Source of the DNA: Pseudomonadota bacterium
GTDB lineage: Bacteria; Myxococcota; Myxococcia; Myxococcales; Myxococcaceae
DNA length: 11,337 nucleotides
NCBI GenBank assembly: GCA_023424585.1
Contig: JAFADT010000407.1
Span: forward strand, 1 to 11,337
Direction of reading: 5' to 3'
Shown here: piece by piece, positions 1 to 9,189 of the stretch
How the letters are laid out: the number at the start of each line of letters is the position of its first letter
How positions within the stretch are numbered: the stretch's first letter is position 1
Made by a program: the position numbers and the translations under genes
The notes under the pieces: generated by a model
What the model was told of the DNA's origin: nothing
Databases searched by the model: none
Seen by the model: the letters and a program-made list of their open reading frames with translations, nothing else

Positions 1-311
1 GCGGCACCGCGTACGTGCTGGACCGCGAGCGCTCCTTCCGCGAGCGCTGCAACCTGGAGATGGTGGAGCTGGAGTCGCTGGTGGACGAGTCGGAGATCTG
101 GCTCGTGCACGGGATGATCGAGCGCCACCTGCACCACACCGGCAGCGCGCTCGCGCGGCGGGTGCTCGACAACTGGGAGCTGATGGTGCCGCAGTTCATG
201 AAGGTGATGCCGTCCGACTACAAGCGGGTGCTCCAGGCGCGGCGCGCGGCGCGCAGGCCGCCCCCCACGTCGGGCGTGCAGCAGCTCCACGTCGTTGGCG
301 GGGGGGCCTGA
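1..311 (+). CDS. gltB: Glutamate synthase (NADPH) large subunit, C-terminal end (partial)
   Basis: The reading frame is already open at the left edge (first full codon at base 3) and stops with TGA at 309-311, leaving about 102 residues. The visible part fits the end of the GltB C-terminal beta-helix (GXGXG) domain. It contains the family-typical stretch RHLHHTGSALARRVLDNW and, near the end, VMPSDYKRVL, which resembles the conserved GltB terminus. GltB makes glutamate from glutamine and 2-oxoglutarate in the cytoplasm, taking electrons from GltD. The short Arg/Pro-rich tail after that motif (RRAARRPPPTSGVQQLHVVGGGA) looks lineage-specific. gltD starts 3 nt after the stop, which is the usual gltBD operon order and supports the call. 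The catalytic domains lie outside the window. Confidence 0.9.
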   Translation, partial: GTAYVLDRERSFRERCNLEMVELESLVDESEIWLVHGMIERHLHHTGSALARRVLDNWELMVPQFMKVMPSDYKRVLQARRAARRPPPTSGVQQLHVVGGGA

Positions 312-314
312 GCG

Positions 315-1775
<1,461 letters not shown>

Positions 1776-1883
1776 AGGTCTGTGGACGCGGGCCGGTTGG
1801 AGGAAGTCGAGCGGCGGCTCCTGAGCCGCGTCCCGAAGCCAGGGCGTAGCTCCAACAGGGGGCTGCCCTCGCGAGTGAGCAGC

Positions 1884-1905
1884 GGGCGTTCCGCCCATTC
1901 CCTTT
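1884..1905 (+). terminator. Candidate gltBD terminator hairpin
   Basis: GGGCG (1884-1888) and CGCCC (1892-1896) form a perfect 5-bp GC stem with a 3-nt TTC loop. A pyrimidine-rich ATTCCCTTTCC tract follows. It sits 108 nt after the gltD stop. The T-run is poor, so this is a weak intrinsic terminator at best. Another stem, GCGGCT (1814-1819) with AGCCGC (1824-1829), lies closer to the stop but has no T-run. Confidence 0.35.
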
Positions 1906-1911
1906 CCGACA

Positions 1912-1998
1912 GGCCCCGGCCTCGCGGGGCCCACCCGCGTGGAGCCCCAACGCACCACGGGGCCCACCCGCGTGGAGCGAGGGGCCCCGTGTGCACGG
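1912..1998. repeat. Hairpin-rich element with a 21-bp direct repeat
   Basis: A 21-bp perfect direct repeat (CGGGGCCCACCCGCGTGGAG plus C) occurs at 1925-1945 and 1958-1978, offset by 33 bp. Several inverted repeats are layered on it. GGCCCC 1912-1917 pairs with GGGGCC 1926-1931. CGCGGG 1923-1928 pairs with CCCGCG 1934-1939. CACGGGGCCC 1956-1965 pairs over 10 bp with GGGCCCCGTG 1982-1991 across a 16-nt loop. CCGTG 1987-1991 pairs with CACGG 1994-1998. The element lies between convergent gltD and amtB, about 20 bp past the amtB stop. It could act as a bidirectional terminator or mRNA 3'-end stabiliser, or be a dispersed REP-like repeat. It encodes no recognisable protein. Confidence 0.6.
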
Positions 1999-2017
1999 CA
2001 TCCGCAGGGGAAGCGCG

Positions 2018-3412
2018 CTACGCGGGCACGGGCTCCGTCGGAGCGGAGGGCTCCGGGGCGGAGGACGCGCTCGCGGCGGGCGCGGGCGGCGGGGGCACGA
2101 CGAGCGCCACGGCGGGGACCTCGCCCACGGTCTCGCCGTGCTGGCTCAGGTCCAGGCCCTCCTCCTCCTGCTCACGGGTGACGCGCAGCGGGACGATGCG
2201 GTCCACGAGCTTGTACAGGATGTACGAGCCCACGAAGGAGAAGACGGAGACGATGACCAGCGCCAGCAGGTGCATGAGGAAGGTGCGCGTCTGGCCGTGG
2301 ATGAGGCCCACGTCCTTGGCGAGCACGCCGGTGAGGATCATCCCGACGATGCCGCCCAGGCCGTGACAGGGGAAGACGTCCAGCGTGTCATCCAGCGCGG
2401 TGCGGCTCTTGAAGTGCACGGCGGCGTTGCTGACGAAGCTGGCGACGAGGCCCACCAGGATGCTCTGCCCCACGGTGATGAAGCCCGCGGCGGGGGTGAC
2501 GGCGACCAGGCCCACTACCGCGCCCACGCACGCGCCCATGGCGCTGGGCTTCCTGCCGCGCAACCAGTCGAAGGCGATCCACCCGAGCATCGCGGCGGCG
2601 GAGGCCGTGTTGGTGGTGGCGAAGGCGAGCGTGGCCAGCGAGGAAGCGGACAGCGCGGAGCCCGCGTTGAAGCCGAACCAGCCGAACCACAACATGCCCG
2701 TGCCGAGCATCACGAAGGGGACGTTGGCGGGAGCATGCGTGGCGTGCGTCAGGTGCACCTGTCGGCGGCCGAGCACGATGGCGCCCGCAAGCGCGGCGAG
2801 ACCGGCTGACATGTGCACCACGGTGCCGCCCGCGAAGTCGAGCACGCCCCACTGGCGCAGGAAGCCCTCCGGGTGCCACGTCCAGTGGGCGAGCGGCGCG
2901 TAGATGAAGAGGCTGAAGAGCACCATGAAGAGCAGGTACGCCTTGAAGCGCACGCGCTCCGCGAACGCGCCGGTGATGAGCGCAGGGGTGATGATGGCGA
3001 ACTTGAGCTGGAAGAGCGCGAAGAGGAGCAGGGGCACGGTGGGCGCGAGGTCCGGGTGCGTCTCACCGCCCACGCCGCTGAACATGAAGAAGGTGCGAGG
3101 GTCTCCGATGAGGCCGTGGAAGCTGTCACCGAAGCAAAGGCTGAAGCCCACGACGACCCACAGCACGCTGATGACGGCCATGGCGATGAAGCTCTGCATC
3201 AGCGTGGAGACCACGTTCTTCAGCCGCACCATGCCGCCGTAGAAGAACGACAGGCCGGGCGTCATCAGCAGCACCAGCGCCGTGGCGGTGAGCAGCCAGG
3301 CGGTGTCCGCCGCGTTGATGGGGCCGCCCTGCTTCACCTGCGCCGCCGGGGCCACCACGACTCCCGCTACCCCCACCGCCACCAGCAGGACCATCGCCAT
3401 CCACTTCTGCAT
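2018..3412 (-). CDS. amtB: Ammonium transporter, Amt family
   Basis: 464 aa inner-membrane channel that conducts ammonium/ammonia into the cell. The hydrophobic N-terminus (residues 1-24, APAA around 21-24) looks like a cleavable signal peptide, as in E. coli AmtB, and about eleven membrane segments follow. The family signature DFAGGTVVHMSAG starts at 192. The pore twin histidines are H200 and H350 (E. coli H168 and H318). The counterpart of D160 is D192, of W148 W179, of F215 F248, of S219 S252, and of F107 probably F138. The tail VPLRVTREQEEEGLDLSQHGE (407-427) matches the conserved cytoplasmic tail through which PII (GlnK) proteins gate the channel. A further ~37 residues rich in Pro, Ala and Ser follow and are not part of the usual family end. 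ATG at 3412 has AGAGG 7 nt upstream and a sigma70-type promoter close by. No glnK is adjacent. Residue equivalences are from memory of the family, not from a computed alignment. Confidence 0.95.
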   Translation of the reverse strand: MQKWMAMVLLVAVGVAGVVVAPAAQVKQGGPINAADTAWLLTATALVLLMTPGLSFFYGGMVRLKNVVSTLMQSFIAMAVISVLWVVVGFSLCFGDSFHGLIGDPRTFFMFSGVGGETHPDLAPTVPLLLFALFQLKFAIITPALITGAFAERVRFKAYLLFMVLFSLFIYAPLAHWTWHPEGFLRQWGVLDFAGGTVVHMSAGLAALAGAIVLGRRQVHLTHATHAPANVPFVMLGTGMLWFGWFGFNAGSALSASSLATLAFATTNTASAAAMLGWIAFDWLRGRKPSAMGACVGAVVGLVAVTPAAGFITVGQSILVGLVASFVSNAAVHFKSRTALDDTLDVFPCHGLGGIVGMILTGVLAKDVGLIHGQTRTFLMHLLALVIVSVFSFVGSYILYKLVDRIVPLRVTREQEEEGLDLSQHGETVGEVPAVALVVPPPPAPAASASSAPEPSAPTEPVPA

Positions 3413-3419
3413 CGCCGCA

Positions 3420-3424
3420 CCTCT
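3420..3424 (-). promoter_or_regulatory. Ribosome binding site of amtB
   Basis: AGAGG on the minus strand ends 7 nt before the ATG at 3412. Its spacing fits a Shine-Dalgarno site and supports this start, which also gives a complete signal peptide. Confidence 0.65.
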
Positions 3425-3444
3425 TCGGAGAGCTGACGCAGTGC

Positions 3445-3473
3445 AGTGTAAGTCCGAACTGGGCCAAGTTCAA
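3445..3473 (-). promoter_or_regulatory. Candidate sigma70-type promoter of amtB
   Basis: On the minus strand TTGAAC (3473-3468, 4 of 6 to TTGACA) and TACACT (3450-3445, 4 of 6 to TATAAT) are separated by exactly 17 bp. Transcription would start near 3438, giving a leader of about 26 nt that contains the amtB ribosome binding site. No good sigma54 -24/-12 match was found in the gap, although many bacterial amtB genes use sigma54. Confidence 0.5.
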
Positions 3474-3533
3474 TGCTAAAGGCCATTAATCCATTTAGAT
3501 TAAGTCTAAGGTTGTTGATATTTACATCTATTA
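3474..3533. promoter_or_regulatory. AT-rich island upstream of the amtB promoter
   Basis: These 60 bp contain 17 G/C (28% GC), against flanking coding sequence that is overwhelmingly G/C. The island lies directly upstream of the amtB -35 box, where an UP element, a regulator-binding region or a nucleoid-protein site would be expected. It has no coding potential that I can support. Confidence 0.55.
3486..3509. promoter_or_regulatory. Overlapping palindromes, candidate operator for amtB
   Basis: TTAATC (3486-3491) and GATTAA (3498-3503) form one inverted repeat with a 6-nt spacer. TTAGA (3495-3499) and TCTAA (3505-3509) form a second with a 5-nt spacer, overlapping the first. They lie 13-36 bp upstream of the candidate -35 box, a position suited to an activator. 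The second palindrome is compatible with a LysR-type T-N11-A box, but the regulator cannot be named from sequence alone. No NtrC-like TGCACC-N5-GGTGCA site was seen. Confidence 0.4.
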
Positions 3534-3676
3534 CACAGCAACCAACGTCTTAACAGCAGCCATCCGAGCGAGCGCCAGCGGCATCCCGGACATGCTCGCT
3601 ACCGCAGCCTCCATGGCCCCACCGCAAGGAGACCGCCGACGCCAATCAAACCGTGCGTGTCCGGCTCCAGCGCTGG
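3534..3676. other. Rest of the lhr-amtB intergenic gap
   Basis: This stretch returns to high GC and shows no convincing gene. Immediately after the lhr stop is a perfect 10-bp palindrome, CCAGCGCTGG (3667-3676), with no T-run, so a terminator role is uncertain. A 27-codon open frame (3614-3531, minus) exists but has no properly spaced ribosome binding site. Confidence 0.4.
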
Positions 3677-6600
3677 TCAGTTCACCTGCGCGAGCGTTCC
3701 ATCGACTTCCACGTCCTCGTTCTCCGACGTGTCCTCCACCGCGTCCACGCCCTGCGGAATGCCGTCCACATAGGTGACGACGTTGTTCGGCAGCGCGGCC
3801 ACGCGCGGGCCCGGGGTCACCACGCCCGTGAGGTTCAGCGGATCCACTCCGGACAACTGGATCCGCACGCCGGACGGAGGCGAGCGCCGCACCGCTCGCG
3901 CCATATCCACCGCTTCCGGCAGCGCGAACTGCTCCCCCACGAAGCCCGATACGAAGCGCCCGCCTCGCAGCTCGCCCCGCGCCTCCATGCGCCGGTAGAC
4001 GAACAGCAGCTCTCGCCACGTGGGCGCCAGCGACTCGCGCATCACCAGGTCGCGCCAGACGATGCCGTAGCGCTGGAGGAACAGCTTCGCCAGCGACTCC
4101 GTCACCTCCTCCTGCGACTTCGGCTCCGACGGCGCCAGCAGGCTCCAGCGGCCCGGCCCGCCCCGGTTGAGCAGCTTCTGCCGCTTGCGGTGCGCCGGGC
4201 TCTGCAGGATGCGCAGGTTCTGCACCGCGTCCGCCGTGACGAGCCCCTTCGCCACCAGCTCCCACAGCGCGTCCTCCACCTCCGCCGGCAGCCGCCGCGC
4301 CCGCGTCACCAGGTCCTGGAAGAAGCACGCGCCCCGCCGCTCCAGCACGCCCACCACGTCCTTCGCCGCCGCGCTCAGGTCCGGCGGCATCCACACGCCC
4401 CCGTCCGCCAACACCGCGTGCGGACGCGCCGCCGCCAGCATCCACTCCAGGTCCTCGCGCACCGTGAACGTCAACGGCGCGTTGCGCGTCGGGGATGACC
4501 GCTTCGCCACCACCGGCTCTGGCGCCTCCACCGGCGCGCCCCGGCGCGGCCCCGGGAGCTTCGGCGGACCCTTCAGCGTCACCCGGCCCCACGCCACCTC
4601 GCCCGCGTAGCACGCGCGCTCCATCAGGTCCGGCGTGTAGCCCCGCATGCGCGCGGGCAACAGGAAGCGCTCCCACGCGGAGGCCGGCGCCTCGTACCCC
4701 TCCAGCAGCCGCACCGCCTTGAGCAGCCCCGTGGAGCCTCGCAGCGCGTCCACGTCCTCCAGGTGGTGCCACCGGAAGAGGAACCGCATGAAGTCCTGCG
4801 GGCTCAGCGGCTCAATCTCGCGGCGCAGCCGCCCCACCGTCAGCCGGTGGATGCGCTGGAGCAGGCGCCGGTCGCACCACTCCAGCACCGGGCTCCCCTC
4901 CGCGTCCCGAGGCACCGGCACGTCGTCCTGCGCGCGGAACTGGCCCCGCAGCACGCTGCCCTGGCTCTCCAGGTTGTGCAGCGCCAGGTTGATGTCGTCC
5001 GGCTCCAGCAGCGTCAGCCGCGCCAGCTCCACCACCGTGGTGGGCCCCACCATCTCCATCCGCCCGCGCACCACCTGGAGCACCGCCGCGTCGCGCTCCA
5101 CCGGCCGGTCGTACTCCAGCACCGGCAGCGGCGGCTGCGTCAGCACGTCCGGGAAGAGCGCGCGCACCGCGTTGCCCCGCTCCGCCGACACCAGGAACCG
5201 CCCGCCCTCCCGCTCCAGCCACGCCACGCGGCCCTGCTTGAACAGGCCCGCCTCCAGGCCTCTCGGCACCTCCGACGCGCGCACCAGCACGAACTGGAGG
5301 AGCGCGTCGTGCAGCTCGTCCTCGTCGCGCATCGGCGGCGCGGCGTCCTCCACCACCTGCCGGATGGCGTTCGCGTCCAGCGCGCCGAACGCCGCCGCGT
5401 CCTCGGCCGGCATCGCGCGGCGCAGGGCCACGTTGCGCACGCGGCGCTCCTCGGCCGGCGCGTCGTCCAGGAAGGTGTACGGCTGGCTGTTGATGAGCGC
5501 GTGCGCGAAGACGCTCGGCTCCGGGACGTCTCGCGCGACCAGCTGGATGCGCCCGTCCTTCATGCGCCGGAGCACCTCGCGCAGGCCCTCGATGTCCATC
5601 GCCTCGCGCAGACAGTCGTCCATCGTCTGCTTCACCAGCGGATGGTCCGGCAGCTCCACGTCCGCGCCGCCGTGGTTGTCCTGGCACCCCACCTGCGCGG
5701 GGAACACCGCCGCCAGCAGGTCCTCGCTGCGCGCGCGCTGGAGGTTCGGCGCCACGCGCTTGCCCCCCATCATCCGGTGCAGCGTCAGCGCCCGCGACGC
5801 CACCCACCGGAAGCGCGTGCCGAAGAGGGGCGACTGGAGGATGGCCTGCACCAGCACCTCCTCCACGTTGTCCGGGTGCAGGAAGTCGAAGATGTCCGCC
5901 AGCGGGAACGAGTGCTGCTCCCCCAGGCTCAGGAGGATGCCGTCCTCCGTGGCCGCCGCCTGCAGCTCGAAGTCGAACGAGCGGCAGAAGCGCTTGCGCA
6001 GCGCCATGCCCCACGCGCGGTTGATGCGGCTGCCGAACGGCGCGTGGATGATGAGCTGCATGCCGCCCGCCTCGTCGAAGAAGCGCTCGGCGACGACCTG
6101 GTTGTGGCTGGGCACCACGTCGCCCAGCATCTTCCTGCCCAGCCGCAGGTAGCCCAGCAGCGCGTCCACTGCGGGCGGCGGCACGCGCAGGAGTTTCTCC
6201 AGGAAGCCCGCCGGGTCGTCGTGGCGCAGCAGCTCCTCGCGCAGCCTGCCCACCTGGAGGCTCAACTCGTCCGTGCGGCCCGGGGCCTCGCCGCGCCAGA
6301 AGGGCACGTTGGGCGGCGCGCCCCTCGCGTCCTCCACCATCACCGTGCTGCCCATCACGCGCTGGATGCGCCACGCGGTGCTGCCCAGGAGGAAGATGTC
6401 CCCCGGCGAGGACTCCACCGCGAAGTCCTCGTCCAGCGTGCCCACCACCTTGCCCTCGGGCTGGGCCATCACGGCGAAGTTGAACGTGTCCGGGATGGCG
6501 CCGCCGTTGGTCAGCGCGGTGATGCGCACGCCCCGGCGCCCCTTGAGCCGCTGGTTCACCCGGTCGCGGTGCAGGTGGATGCTGCCCCGGCCGCGGCGCT

Positions 6601-8020
6601 CCGAGACGCCTTCGGAGAGCATCTCCAGCACCTGCTGGTACTCCTCCCAGGTGAGGTCCTGGTACGGGTACGCGCGCTGGAAGACGCTGAAGAGGGCGCG
6701 CTCGTCCCACTCCTCGCACGCGCACGCGGCGACGATCTGCTGCGCGAGCACGTCCAGCGGCTTCCTGGGGATGCGGACCGCGTCCAGGTCGCCCTCGCGC
6801 ACGGCGTTGAGGAGCGCGACGCACTCCACCAGCTCGTCGCGCGTCATCGCGAAGAGGATGCCCTTGGAGATGCCCGCCTTGTGGTGGCCCGCGCGGCCCA
6901 CGCGCTGGAGCAGCACGGAGATGGCCTTGGTGGTGCCCAGTTGCACGACCAGGTCCACGTTGCCCACGTCGATGCCCAGCTCCAGCGACGCGGTGGCGAC
7001 CATCACGCGGAGCTGGCCCGCCTTGAGGCGCTCCTCGGCGGACAGGCGCAGCTCGCGGGACATGCTGCCGTGGTGCGCGGCCACCCACTGCGGGCCCAGG
7101 CGCTCACCCAGGTCGTGCGCCACGCGCTCGGACATCTTGCGCGTGTTGACGAAGATGAGCGTGGTGCGGTGCTCGCTGGAGAGCTGGAGCAGCCGGTCGT
7201 AGACCTGCCCCCACATCTCGTGGCTCGCGACGGAGGACAGCTCCGCGTCCGGGATCTCCACGGTCAGGTCCCACGGGCGCTGGTGGCCCACCTCCACGCG
7301 CTTGCACTCGGTGAGGGACGCGCCGGTGAGGAAGCCCGCGATGGCGTCCAGCGGCTTCTGCGTGGCGGACAGGCCCAGGAGCTGGGGGCGCACGTCGGTG
7401 AGGGCCTTGAGGCGCTCCATGGACAGCGCGAAGTGGCTGCCGCGCTTGTCGCGGGCGAGCGCGTGGATCTCGTCCACGATGACCGTGCGCACGTGGCGCA
7501 GGGTGGCGCGGGCGCGCTCGGCGGTGAGGTAGAGGTAGAGGGACTCCGGCGTGGTGATGAGGATGTGCGGCGGGCGGCGCACCATCTGGGCGCGCTCGCC
7601 CGCGGGCGTGTCGCCGGTGCGCACCTGCACGCGCAGCTGCTGGGGCTCGTAGCCCTCCCCGCGCGCCAGGGTCATCAGCTCCTCCAGCGGCTGGAGGAGG
7701 TTCTTCTGCACGTCGTTGCCCAGGGCCTTCAGGGGCGACACGTAGAGGACCTGGGTGCGGTCGGCGAGCGTGCCGTCGAGAGCCAGGCGGAACAGCGAGT
7801 CCAGCGCGGCGAGGAACGCGGTGAGCGTCTTGCCGCTGCCGGTGGGCGCGGCGATGAGCACGTCGTGGCCCGCGTGGATGAGGGGCCAGCCTTCAAGCTG
7901 CGGGCGCGTGGGCTCGCCCAGGCGGGAGGCGAACCAGCGCCGCACCACCGGGTGGAAGGCGGCGAGCGCCGGATGGGCCGCGGACTCCGACGTGAAGGCG
8001 AGGGCGATTTGAGGGGACAT
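3677..8020 (-). CDS. lhr: Lhr-type superfamily 2 DNA helicase (full length)
   Basis: 1447 aa, comparable to the 1538-aa E. coli Lhr. ATP-dependent 3'-5' helicase translocating on single-stranded DNA, linked in other bacteria to DNA repair. Helicase motifs in order: Walker A APTGSGKT 58-65; TTPES 156-160; DEIH 183-186; SAT 218-220; FVNTRK 290-295; TASLELGIDV 343-352; QRVGRAGH 372-379. A winged-helix region and a beta-barrel follow; GSTAWRI around W550 resembles the tryptophan that couples ATP use to movement in mycobacterial Lhr. The DEAD-associated region is near 630-820 (HAPFGSRINRAWG at 659-671). Residues ~880-1447 are the Lhr C-terminal domain, built of winged-helix-like parts and ending in an acidic tail. 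A uracil-DNA glycosylase activity has been reported for the E. coli C-terminal domain; I cannot assign it here. ATG 8020 is chosen because GGGAG lies 6 nt upstream; the frame stays open to 8110 but the extra 30 residues look non-coding. The zinc-ribbon membrane gene lies 173 bp upstream on the same strand. Confidence 0.93.
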   Translation of the reverse strand: MSPQIALAFTSESAAHPALAAFHPVVRRWFASRLGEPTRPQLEGWPLIHAGHDVLIAAPTGSGKTLTAFLAALDSLFRLALDGTLADRTQVLYVSPLKALGNDVQKNLLQPLEELMTLARGEGYEPQQLRVQVRTGDTPAGERAQMVRRPPHILITTPESLYLYLTAERARATLRHVRTVIVDEIHALARDKRGSHFALSMERLKALTDVRPQLLGLSATQKPLDAIAGFLTGASLTECKRVEVGHQRPWDLTVEIPDAELSSVASHEMWGQVYDRLLQLSSEHRTTLIFVNTRKMSERVAHDLGERLGPQWVAAHHGSMSRELRLSAEERLKAGQLRVMVATASLELGIDVGNVDLVVQLGTTKAISVLLQRVGRAGHHKAGISKGILFAMTRDELVECVALLNAVREGDLDAVRIPRKPLDVLAQQIVAACACEEWDERALFSVFQRAYPYQDLTWEEYQQVLEMLSEGVSERRGRGSIHLHRDRVNQRLKGRRGVRITALTNGGAIPDTFNFAVMAQPEGKVVGTLDEDFAVESSPGDIFLLGSTAWRIQRVMGSTVMVEDARGAPPNVPFWRGEAPGRTDELSLQVGRLREELLRHDDPAGFLEKLLRVPPPAVDALLGYLRLGRKMLGDVVPSHNQVVAERFFDEAGGMQLIIHAPFGSRINRAWGMALRKRFCRSFDFELQAAATEDGILLSLGEQHSFPLADIFDFLHPDNVEEVLVQAILQSPLFGTRFRWVASRALTLHRMMGGKRVAPNLQRARSEDLLAAVFPAQVGCQDNHGGADVELPDHPLVKQTMDDCLREAMDIEGLREVLRRMKDGRIQLVARDVPEPSVFAHALINSQPYTFLDDAPAEERRVRNVALRRAMPAEDAAAFGALDANAIRQVVEDAAPPMRDEDELHDALLQFVLVRASEVPRGLEAGLFKQGRVAWLEREGGRFLVSAERGNAVRALFPDVLTQPPLPVLEYDRPVERDAAVLQVVRGRMEMVGPTTVVELARLTLLEPDDINLALHNLESQGSVLRGQFRAQDDVPVPRDAEGSPVLEWCDRRLLQRIHRLTVGRLRREIEPLSPQDFMRFLFRWHHLEDVDALRGSTGLLKAVRLLEGYEAPASAWERFLLPARMRGYTPDLMERACYAGEVAWGRVTLKGPPKLPGPRRGAPVEAPEPVVAKRSSPTRNAPLTFTVREDLEWMLAAARPHAVLADGGVWMPPDLSAAAKDVVGVLERRGACFFQDLVTRARRLPAEVEDALWELVAKGLVTADAVQNLRILQSPAHRKRQKLLNRGGPGRWSLLAPSEPKSQEEVTESLAKLFLQRYGIVWRDLVMRESLAPTWRELLFVYRRMEARGELRGGRFVSGFVGEQFALPEAVDMARAVRRSPPSGVRIQLSGVDPLNLTGVVTPGPRVAALPNNVVTYVDGIPQGVDAVEDTSENEDVEVDGTLAQVN

Positions 8021-8193
8021 GGCGGGCTCCCAGCAGGCAGCCTGAACACAGGTACAGCGCGTCGTCAACGGACGGGGGGTGCCGCCACGGGCCACCAGGC
8101 CAGGAGCCATCGGCAGCCTTGCGCCTCCCCCTGGACCGCCGACGGACCCAGCTCCCAGCAGGACGCATGGCCCTCCAGCGGACAGGCGTCACG
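8021..8193. other. Gap between the membrane-protein gene and lhr
   Basis: 173 bp without a supported gene. It contains a 12-bp direct repeat, GCTCCCAGCAGG on +, at 8026-8037 and 8151-8162; the first copy includes the lhr ribosome binding site. On the minus strand TTGACG (8068-8063) would be a good -35 box, but no acceptable -10 lies 16-18 bp downstream. No clear terminator for the upstream gene was seen, so read-through into lhr is possible. Confidence 0.4.
8027..8031 (-). promoter_or_regulatory. Ribosome binding site deciding the lhr start
   Basis: GGGAG on the minus strand ends 6 nt before ATG 8020. The upstream in-frame ATG at 8110 lacks such a site and would add 30 residues with no family resemblance. 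Confidence 0.65.
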
Positions 8194-9189
8194 TCACCGC
8201 AGCCGGAGGTCGCAGTGCGGACACCGGTCGAGCGACAGCTTGACCAGGGTCTCGTCCGGCGCCTCCGGATCCGGCTCCTCGGTGCGCACGTCGTTCCCGC
8301 ACGCTGGACAGAGCAGCTGGTGCCGGAGGCTCCACGCGTGGGCCGCGGCGGCTCCGGCGAAGACCGCCATGAAGGGGATCCCGGTCAGGTCGAAGCCCTC
8401 GGGGCGGGGCATGTTCCGAACCCAGAGCCACAAGGGCACGCCCACCAGCAGCCCCACGAAGCCGCCCGCGAACACCAGCGCCTTGTGCCGCGTCCACCGC
8501 CCATCGAACACCTCGCGCAGCGCCGCCAGCTCCTGGAAGTCCCTGCGCCCGGGCACGGGCGACCTGCTCCCTCCAACGGGGACCTCGCTCCGCAGGGCCT
8601 CACGCGCCGCGGCCGCCTGGGCGTGGTGCTGCGCCACCGCTCCCCGCAGCGCCGACGCGAGCCGCGTCAGGTCCCGCAGGAGCGCCCGGCAGGACTCCTC
8701 GGTGAGGTCGCCTCGCACGGGAACGAACACCTCCTGTCCCATGAGCTGGATCCGCACGCCCCGCTGCTGGAGCGTGAGGAGCGCTTCCCGCACGGCGGGC
8801 TCCTGCATCAGCCGGATGACAGCCGCCGGGTTCGCCCCCTGGATGAGGTACACCGCGTCCAGCTCCGGCTGCCCCACCTGGAGGTCCTGGACCCGCGAGG
8901 CCCCGCGCGGGCCCCGCCCCTGGGGCGTCAACGCGAAGCCCTCCGGCAGCTTCACGTCCAGGACGAGCCGCAGCCGCGAGCCCCCCGTGCGCGACAGGGA
9001 CACCTCCACCGGATGCCCCCGGTAGCGCCCCTCCAGCAGGCGCGCGGAGCCCCGCGCCGGGGACAGCTCCAGGCTCGGCCCCAGCGCCCGCCAGCGGCGA
9101 CGGAGCCGCGCGCGGCGCCAGGCCCGGAGCGCGAACGGTGACAGCGCCAGTGCGGCCGCGACGACAAGCCCGGTGAGCCAGGGGTGCAT
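8194..9189 (-). CDS. Membrane protein with C-terminal zinc ribbon, function unknown
   Basis: 331 aa; I do not recognise a named family. Residues 4-22 form a membrane helix or uncleaved signal anchor, followed by a strongly basic stretch ([13 protein letters not shown], 22-34). By the positive-inside rule this puts the following ~200 residues in the cytoplasm. That soluble region (about 35-235) mixes predicted strands and helices. Two further hydrophobic segments follow at 237-256 and 269-286. The C-terminus carries CPAC (294-297) and CPHC (323-326), a typical zinc-ribbon knuckle pair. ATG 9189 is the first usable start because an in-frame TAG lies four codons before it; the ribosome binding site is weak. 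It is divergent from the pirin gene and precedes lhr on the same strand. Possible roles include a membrane-anchored regulatory or scaffolding protein, but nothing in the sequence shows an enzymatic active site. Confidence 0.8.
   Translation of the reverse strand: MHPWLTGLVVAAALALSPFALRAWRRARLRRRWRALGPSLELSPARGSARLLEGRYRGHPVEVSLSRTGGSRLRLVLDVKLPEGFALTPQGRGPRGASRVQDLQVGQPELDAVYLIQGANPAAVIRLMQEPAVREALLTLQQRGVRIQLMGQEVFVPVRGDLTEESCRALLRDLTRLASALRGAVAQHHAQAAAAREALRSEVPVGGSRSPVPGRRDFQELAALREVFDGRWTRHKALVFAGGFVGLLVGVPLWLWVRNMPRPEGFDLTGIPFMAVFAGAAAAHAWSLRHQLLCPACGNDVRTEEPDPEAPDETLVKLSLDRCPHCDLRLR

Noticed and set aside
3531..3614. A 27-aa small open frame (- strand) between lhr and amtB
   Set aside because: It is the tail of the shadow frame, with no spaced ribosome binding site and no recognisable peptide character; conservation would be needed to revive it.
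3531..4772. A 413-codon open frame on - inside the lhr region
   Set aside because: Gly/Ala/Arg-rich shadow in another frame of lhr; stays open only because of GC bias.
8040..8068. Promoter for lhr with TTGACG as -35
   Set aside because: At 16-18 bp spacing the -10 candidates (such as TCAGGC) match poorly.
8021..8110. Longer lhr start at ATG 8110
   Set aside because: The extra 30 residues have no family resemblance, while ATG 8020 has a well-spaced GGGAG.
4763..9025. A 1420-codon open frame on +, antisense to lhr and the membrane-protein gene
   Set aside because: It is exactly opposite genes with clear motifs, and its translation is a low-complexity Arg/His/Leu/Ala/Gln mix typical of the antisense frame of GC-rich coding DNA. 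It resembles no protein family and crosses two unrelated genes.
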